The notes beneath the pieces were generated by a model. That model saw only the letters and a list, made by a program, of their open reading frames with translations, was not told the DNA's origin and made no database searches. Shown here piece by piece: positions 59,723-64,000 of a stretch of 64,000 bases of DNA. The stretch is from Jejubacter calystegiae (GTDB taxonomy: Bacteria > Pseudomonadota > Gammaproteobacteria > Enterobacterales > Enterobacteriaceae), in the NCBI RefSeq assembly GCF_005671395.1, contig NZ_CP040428.1:3410001-3474000 (forward strand), given 5' to 3'. Within the stretch, counting starts at the first letter, position 1. Every line of letters begins with the position of its first letter. The position numbers and the translations under genes were made by a program.

Positions 59723-59953
59723 ATGAAACCTCTTCGTCATCAGAATCGCCCGGTTATTAGCTACACCCCCAGGCATGAGCCGGCGCCGCCGGAACATGCC
59801 AGACGTCTTGAAGAGTATCGCGATGTCTGGGTGCTGCGTGGCAAGTATGTGGCGTTTGTGCTGGTGGAGAATGCCTTTCGGCGTTCCCCTGCATTTGATA
59901 TGCCTCAGGCGGCGCAGCGCTGGGCCGACCAGCTGCGTCAGGAGGAGGTATAA
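59723..59953 (+). CDS. cedA: CedA, cell division activator, 76 aa
   Basis: MKPLRHQNRPVISYTPRHEP, RDVWVLRGKYVAFVLVENAF and SPAFDMPQAAQRWADQLRQEE match E. coli CedA, a small DNA- and RNA-polymerase-binding protein linked to cell division. Slightly shorter at the C-terminus. Ends within the bidirectional terminator with tcyP. Confidence 0.92.
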   Translation: MKPLRHQNRPVISYTPRHEPAPPEHARRLEEYRDVWVLRGKYVAFVLVENAFRRSPAFDMPQAAQRWADQLRQEEV

Positions 59954-59983
59954 AAAAACCCGGTACTGAAAAAGTACCGGGTT
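59951..59983. terminator. Bidirectional terminator of cedA and tcyP
   Basis: AAAAACCCGGTAC / GTACCGGGTTTTT, 13-bp stem with a 7-base loop; A and T tracts on the two sides serve both convergent genes. Confidence 0.93.
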
Positions 59984-60004
59984 TTTTATTTAGCGCGGAG
60001 GAGG

Positions 60005-61396
60005 TTAGCGGTGAGCCAGTTCAGCTTCCTCGTCGCTGTTAAGCACTGCTTTATCGGTCTGACGCAGTAGCTGGCTGGTGATGGTGCCTGCCGTCATAGA
60101 GCCATTCACGTTCAGGGCGGTACGGCCCATATCAATCAGCGGCTCTACCGAGATCAGTAGGGCCACAAGGGTCACCGGAAGCCCCATGGCTGGCAGGACG
60201 ATAAGCGCGGCGAAGGTCGCGCCGCCGCCCACGCCCGCCACACCAGCGGAGCTGACGGTAACAATACCCACCAGGGTGGCAATCCACATCGGATCCAACG
60301 GATTAATCCCCACGGTCGGCGCGACCATGACCGCCAGCATCGCCGGGTAAAGTCCGGCGCAGCCGTTCTGACCAATGGTTGCCCCAAAGGAAGCGGCAAA
60401 GCTGGCAATAGATTCCGGAATGCCCAGACGCTGAGTCTGTGCTTCAACGCTCAGCGGAATGCTGGCGGCGCTGGAGCGGCTGGTAAAGGCGAAGGTCAGT
60501 ACCGGCCACACCTTGCGGAAGAAGCGCAGCGGGCTGACGCCAGCCAGCGACAGCAGCAGAGCGTGCACCACAAACATAATGGCCAGGCCCAGATAGGAAG
60601 CCACCACGAAGCTACCCAGTTTCACGATGTCATTCAGATTAGAGCTGGCGACGACTTTGGTCATCAGGGCCAGCACGCCGTAAGGCGTCAGCTGCATCAC
60701 CAGGCGTACCAGCTTCATTACCCAGCTTTGCAGGGTATCGATGGCGATCAATACCCGCTCGCCTTTAGGGGCGTCATCTTTCAGCAGCTTCAGCGCGGCC
60801 ACGCCCAGGAAGGCGGCGAAAATCACCACGCTAATAATTGACGTGGGGCTGGCGCCGGTCATATCGGCGAACGGATTTTTCGGTACGAACGACAGCAGCA
60901 GTTCCGGTACCGACAGGTCGGCGACCTTACCGGCATAGTTACTCTGGATAGCGTTCAGGCGTGCGGTTTCAGCGCTGCCCTGAACCAGTCCTTCGGCACT
61001 CAAACCGAACAGATTGGTGACCAGCACACCGACCAGGGCGGCGATCAGGGTGGTCAGCAGCAGCAGGCCGATGGTCAGTACGCTAATTTTGCCCAGCGAA
61101 GAGGCATTATGCAGGCGGGCCACGGCACTGAGGATACAGGCAAAGACCAGCGGCATGACGATCATCTGCAACAGTTTGACATAGCCATTACCGACCACAT
61201 TAAACCACTCAATCGACTGCTTCATTACCGGGTTGTCGGCACCGTAGACCAGATGCAGGCCCAGGCCAAACAGCACGCCCAGAACCAGACCGACCAGCAC
61301 TTTTTTCGCCAGACTCCACTGACGGTGCCGCGTTTGCGCCAGCGCCAGCAGCAGAATAGCGAACACCACAACGTTCGCTATAAGTGGAAAGTTCAT
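60005..61396 (-). CDS. tcyP: TcyP (YdjN), L-cystine symporter, 463 aa
   Basis: A DAACS (dicarboxylate/amino acid:cation) symporter with conserved helical hairpins ([54 protein letters not shown]). It imports cystine and sulfocysteine in E. coli. The gene is alone. Confidence 0.95.
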   Translation of the reverse strand: MNFPLIANVVVFAILLLALAQTRHRQWSLAKKVLVGLVLGVLFGLGLHLVYGADNPVMKQSIEWFNVVGNGYVKLLQMIVMPLVFACILSAVARLHNASSLGKISVLTIGLLLLTTLIAALVGVLVTNLFGLSAEGLVQGSAETARLNAIQSNYAGKVADLSVPELLLSFVPKNPFADMTGASPTSIISVVIFAAFLGVAALKLLKDDAPKGERVLIAIDTLQSWVMKLVRLVMQLTPYGVLALMTKVVASSNLNDIVKLGSFVVASYLGLAIMFVVHALLLSLAGVSPLRFFRKVWPVLTFAFTSRSSAASIPLSVEAQTQRLGIPESIASFAASFGATIGQNGCAGLYPAMLAVMVAPTVGINPLDPMWIATLVGIVTVSSAGVAGVGGGATFAALIVLPAMGLPVTLVALLISVEPLIDMGRTALNVNGSMTAGTITSQLLRQTDKAVLNSDEEAELAHR

Positions 61397-61537
61397 CCCC
61401 GTTTACTCCTGAGTTTTGTCTATGACCGCGTATAACTGCGCGGCCTTATAGGTATGGTGCCAAGTGTAACAGCACTAAAAAACGGGAGATTATACCCAAA
61501 AGGAATTGAATATTCTTAAATGGAATAACGTGCGGGG

Positions 61538-62128
61538 TTATTGGCCCATCTGGTGATTAATAAAACGGTCGAAGCCTGTCTGCAGACTGGAAATGACCCA
61601 GGATGACCAGCGTACCGCTTCATTGTCCGGAGCAGACTGGGGCAGCCACAGCGCATAGCAGAAAAACAGAATGCACAGCGCACGCTCCAGTTGATTGCCT
61701 TTTTGCGGCCGGACGATGGGCAGACGGAAACGCCAGCGACAGGGCCAGAGCAGCGGTACGCCAGCCGGGGTCAGCATATCGGCCAGAATATGGCTCAGAT
61801 AGCCCAGCACCATACCCTGAATGGCGTCGGCGGGAATCACCCAGCTTTCAGGCACCTTCAGATAGAACAGCGTCAGCGCCGCGAAAACCGCCAGCAGGCT
61901 GTGGGTGAATCCCCGGTGACCAAAGGCTCTGGCCACCGGACGCGACACCCAGGGAATGCGTTGCCCCAGGAAGGATTTAGGGTGGTCGATATCCGGCATC
62001 AGACAGCTCAGCACCGCAGCGGGCACAATATGCCACCAGTCACCCTGGGCCAGGACCGGCGTCAGCTCCACATTTTTTGCAAATACTGCGCAGGCGATGG
62101 AAAAGAGGAGGTGGCCTTCCGCCGTCAT
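61538..62128 (-). CDS. ydjM: YdjM, SOS-regulated inner-membrane protein (metal-dependent hydrolase-like), 196 aa
   Basis: A small membrane protein of the YdjM/DUF457 family: MTAEGHLLFSIACAVFAKNVELTPVLAQ, PDIDHPKSFLGQ, AFGHRGFTHSLLAV, LSHILADMLTPAGVPLLWPC. 196 residues, as E. coli YdjM. The start at 62,128 was preferred over a frame extending to 62,206, since the family begins MTAEGH. LexA-like sites lie 18-51 bp upstream. Confidence 0.93.
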   Translation of the reverse strand: MTAEGHLLFSIACAVFAKNVELTPVLAQGDWWHIVPAAVLSCLMPDIDHPKSFLGQRIPWVSRPVARAFGHRGFTHSLLAVFAALTLFYLKVPESWVIPADAIQGMVLGYLSHILADMLTPAGVPLLWPCRWRFRLPIVRPQKGNQLERALCILFFCYALWLPQSAPDNEAVRWSSWVISSLQTGFDRFINHQMGQ

Positions 62129-62145
62129 GATAAAACCCGGGGTAA

Positions 62146-62179
62146 CTGTCAATTCATCCAGTATAGGGTTTTTATACAG
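62146..62179 (-). promoter_or_regulatory. LexA-like sites before ydjM
   Basis: CTG-N10-CAG at 62,146-62,161 (CTGTCAATTCATCCAG, 11 of 16 consensus bases) and, on the minus strand from 62,179, CTGTATAAAAACC with a degenerate right half. E. coli ydjM is LexA-repressed with two boxes. Confidence 0.5.
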
Positions 62180-62236
62180 TAGAAGGAAGTGGTGACGTTG
62201 TAACACTTTATCACAACGTCACTGTAGTAACAGGGA

Positions 62237-62998
62237 TTAACGGGCGAGCCATCCGCCATCGACCGCCAGCGTGAAGCCGTTGACATAGTCAGAAGCCGAA
62301 GAGGCCAGAAATACAGCCGGGCCGCGCAGATCCTCCGGCGTGCCCCAGCGACCGGACGGAATACGCTCCAGAATCTCCTGGCTGCGGTTTTCATCATCGC
62401 GCAGCGCCTGGGTATTGTCGGTGGCCATATAGCCAGGCGCGATGCCGTTAACGTTAATACCGTGAGGCGCCCACTCGTTAGCCAGCAGTCGGGTCAGCCC
62501 CAGAACGCCGCTTTTCGATGCGGTATAAGAGGGAACCCTGATGCCGCCCTGGTACGACAGCATGGAGGCGATATTGATAATCTTGCCGCCACTCCCCTGG
62601 CGGATAAACTGGCGGGCCACGGCCTGGGAAAGGAAGAATAGCGATTTCAGGTTCAGGTTCATCACCTCGTCCCACGCCTTTTCACTGAATTCCAGCGAGT
62701 CGGCGCGGCGGATGGTTCCGGCGTTATTGACCAGAATATCGATGTGACCCATCTCTGTGACGGTGCGGCTGACGATATCCTCAATGGCATCGGTGGTGCT
62801 AAGGTCGGCCTGAATAGCCATAAATTTACGGCCCAGCGCGGTCACTTTCTCACGTGTCTCAATGGGATCTTTACGGCTGACGCCCACGATGTCACAGCCA
62901 GCTTCTGCCAGTGCCAGGGTCATTCCCTGGCCTAACCCGGTGTCGCCGCCGGTGACGATCGCCACTTTGCCCTGAAGAGAAAATGCATCGAGAATCAT
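62237..62998 (-). CDS. kduD: 2-Dehydro-3-deoxy-D-gluconate 5-dehydrogenase KduD, 253 aa
   Basis: A short-chain dehydrogenase: VAIVTGGDTGLGQGMT, NNAGTIRRADS, Ser/Tyr/Lys catalytic set in IASMLSYQGG and YTASKSGVLG. Full length equals E. coli KduD (253). It interconverts 2-dehydro-3-deoxygluconate and 2,5-diketo-3-deoxygluconate in pectin/hexuronate breakdown. AGGAG precedes the ATG at 62,998; the longer frame is not supported. It stands alone, with no kduI beside it. Confidence 0.93.
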   Translation of the reverse strand: MILDAFSLQGKVAIVTGGDTGLGQGMTLALAEAGCDIVGVSRKDPIETREKVTALGRKFMAIQADLSTTDAIEDIVSRTVTEMGHIDILVNNAGTIRRADSLEFSEKAWDEVMNLNLKSLFFLSQAVARQFIRQGSGGKIINIASMLSYQGGIRVPSYTASKSGVLGLTRLLANEWAPHGINVNGIAPGYMATDNTQALRDDENRSQEILERIPSGRWGTPEDLRGPAVFLASSASDYVNGFTLAVDGGWLAR

Positions 62999-63078
62999 AG
63001 ATTGCTCCTGTCTGGCATGGATTTGGTTCTGCTCTGATGGGATCAATCATAGGCGTGGGAAAGGGAAATAACAAATAA

Positions 63079-63098
63079 AATGAAATTATGTTTCAAAA
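63079..63098. promoter_or_regulatory. KdgR-like operator before kduD
   Basis: AATGAAATTATGTTTCAAAA agrees with the KdgR consensus (AATGAAACA-TGTTTCATTT-like) at about 15 of 20 positions, with the two arms TGAAA / TTTCA intact. It lies about 80 bp before kduD, a classic KdgR target. Confidence 0.6.
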
Positions 63099-63135
63099 AT
63101 TATGCAACCGGGCGTTTCCCACACCCGGTGGGCTA

Positions 63136-63804
63136 TCAGGGGCGAAGATGGTGGGGAGCCAGGGCGTTAAGCGACTCCAGGCGCACGTCGGCCAGCGCCC
63201 AGCGTGGGTCGCCGCGATTTTCAATGGCCGGTACCACGATTGAATGCATACGCGCCGCTTTACAGGCGATCATCCCATTGACCGAATCTTCCAGCGATAC
63301 GCAGTTAACTGGCGCCACATCCAGCTTACTGGCGGCATCCAGATAAACCTGGGGATGAGGTTTACTAAACGGTAGCCCTTCGGCGGAGGCCAGGGCATCA
63401 AACTGATCGCGCAGTTCGAACATGGCTAATACCCGCTCCAGCATGCGCATTGGCGAGGCTGAGGCGAGCCCTACTTTTAGCCCCATCGCTCTACACTGCG
63501 CCACGGCTTCGCGTGCGCCGGGCAGCAGGGGGCGTTCTTCTTCGACCAGTGCGATAGCGCGCTCGATGATCTGCGCGGTGGCTTGTGCTTTAGAGATGCC
63601 CTGCCAGGGCTGTTGGGCGTACCAGAGATCCACCACCATATCGATGCGTAGTCCCAGAATATCCGGCAGCTCGCCGCGCCTGGTAATATCAACGCCCAAC
63701 CCGGCCATGACTTCCAGTTCGGCCCGATCCCATAGCGGCTCGGAATCGATCAGCAATCCATCCATATCAAAAATTGCGGCGAGTACCCGACGTTGGTTCG
63801 GCAT
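63136..63804 (-). CDS. hxpB: HxpB (YniC), hexitol/2-deoxyglucose phosphatase, 222 aa
   Basis: A HAD-family sugar phosphatase: FDMDGLLIDSEPLW, VGLASASPMRML, GLPFSKPHPQVYL and CVSLEDSVNGMIA are the four HAD motifs. Matches E. coli YniC. The start at 63,804 (MPNQRRVLAAI) fits the family. Confidence 0.95.
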   Translation of the reverse strand: MPNQRRVLAAIFDMDGLLIDSEPLWDRAELEVMAGLGVDITRRGELPDILGLRIDMVVDLWYAQQPWQGISKAQATAQIIERAIALVEEERPLLPGAREAVAQCRAMGLKVGLASASPMRMLERVLAMFELRDQFDALASAEGLPFSKPHPQVYLDAASKLDVAPVNCVSLEDSVNGMIACKAARMHSIVVPAIENRGDPRWALADVRLESLNALAPHHLRP

Positions 63805-63974
63805 GGTTACCACTCCTGTTAACGGCAAATATAACGAAAGTTCTGCATATCAATAGCCTGGAACGGCGGGGCTTACCAGTGATTTACCCGAACTCACGGC
63901 AAAAATCAGGCGAAAAACCGGCGGACGGGTTAGAATCAGGATTCAGGATAGCCTCATAAGCACAAGGGGAGAGG

Positions 63975-64000
63975 ATGACGTATCAACAAGCTGGGCGCGT
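63975..64000 (+). CDS. yniB: YniB, inner-membrane protein, first codons only
   Basis: ATG at 63,975 with GGGGAGAGG upstream encodes MTYQQAGR, the N-terminus of E. coli YniB, which is also divergent from hxpB. The rest is outside the window. Confidence 0.85.

Overview
This window is chromosomal DNA of a member of the Enterobacteriaceae that is related to, but not the same as, Escherichia coli. From position 20,097 to 64,000 the gene order follows, in reverse orientation, the E. coli backbone between yoaF/yeaO and yniC/yniB: yoaF, yeaO, nimT-nimR, yeaL, yeaK, yoaJ, yeaHG, mipA, yeaE, yeaD-gapA, msrB-yeaC, pncA-ansA, sppA, ydjA-selD-topB, gdhA, ynjH, nudG-xthA, astCADBE, spy, nadE, osmE, cedA, tcyP, ydjM, hxpB and the first codons of yniB. 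Coding is dense, apparently GC-rich, with many 1-14 base overlaps. Identifications rest on remembered protein families and motif reading; no database search was run.

Positions 1-20,096 are accessory. They hold the C-terminal end of a very large repeat adhesin (cut by the window edge), an unrecognised acidic protein, a cytochrome b561, two EvgAS/BvgAS-type sensor-regulator pairs arranged head-on, a LecA-like (PA-IL fold) two-domain lectin with a long, palindrome-rich upstream region, a GlxA-type AraC regulator divergent from an exported isochorismatase-family enzyme, an OprD-family porin, and an MFS transporter plus alpha/beta hydrolase operon. The adhesin C-terminus and the lectin C-terminus look like the same kind of beta-sandwich carbohydrate-binding module, so positions 1-13,443 may be a surface attachment locus with its own sensory control.

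The backbone carries further insertions. The clearest is an AT-rich 1.7 kb cassette between nimR and yeaL that encodes a DUF2778/Tlde1-like L,D-transpeptidase effector, a small two-helix membrane protein that is probably its immunity protein, and an Hcp tube protein: an orphan type VI secretion cargo island. Others are a GATase-like gene, a VOC protein and an unrecognised small protein near yeaO, an NCS1 permease with a dihydropyrimidinase/hydantoinase-family enzyme between spy and yddG, and a lone kduD with a KdgR-like box.

Regulatory signals that can be read directly include sigma-54 promoters before astC (excellent) and yeaG (fair), a perfect CRP core site between gapA and msrB, two BaeR-like boxes before spy, LexA-like sites before ydjM, an inverted-repeat operator before the second response regulator, many intrinsic terminators, a possible small RNA at about 15,560-15,689, and an unexplained cluster of five hairpins bounded by 19-base direct repeats between mipA and yeaE. 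I saw no tRNA, rRNA, insertion sequence or CRISPR array.
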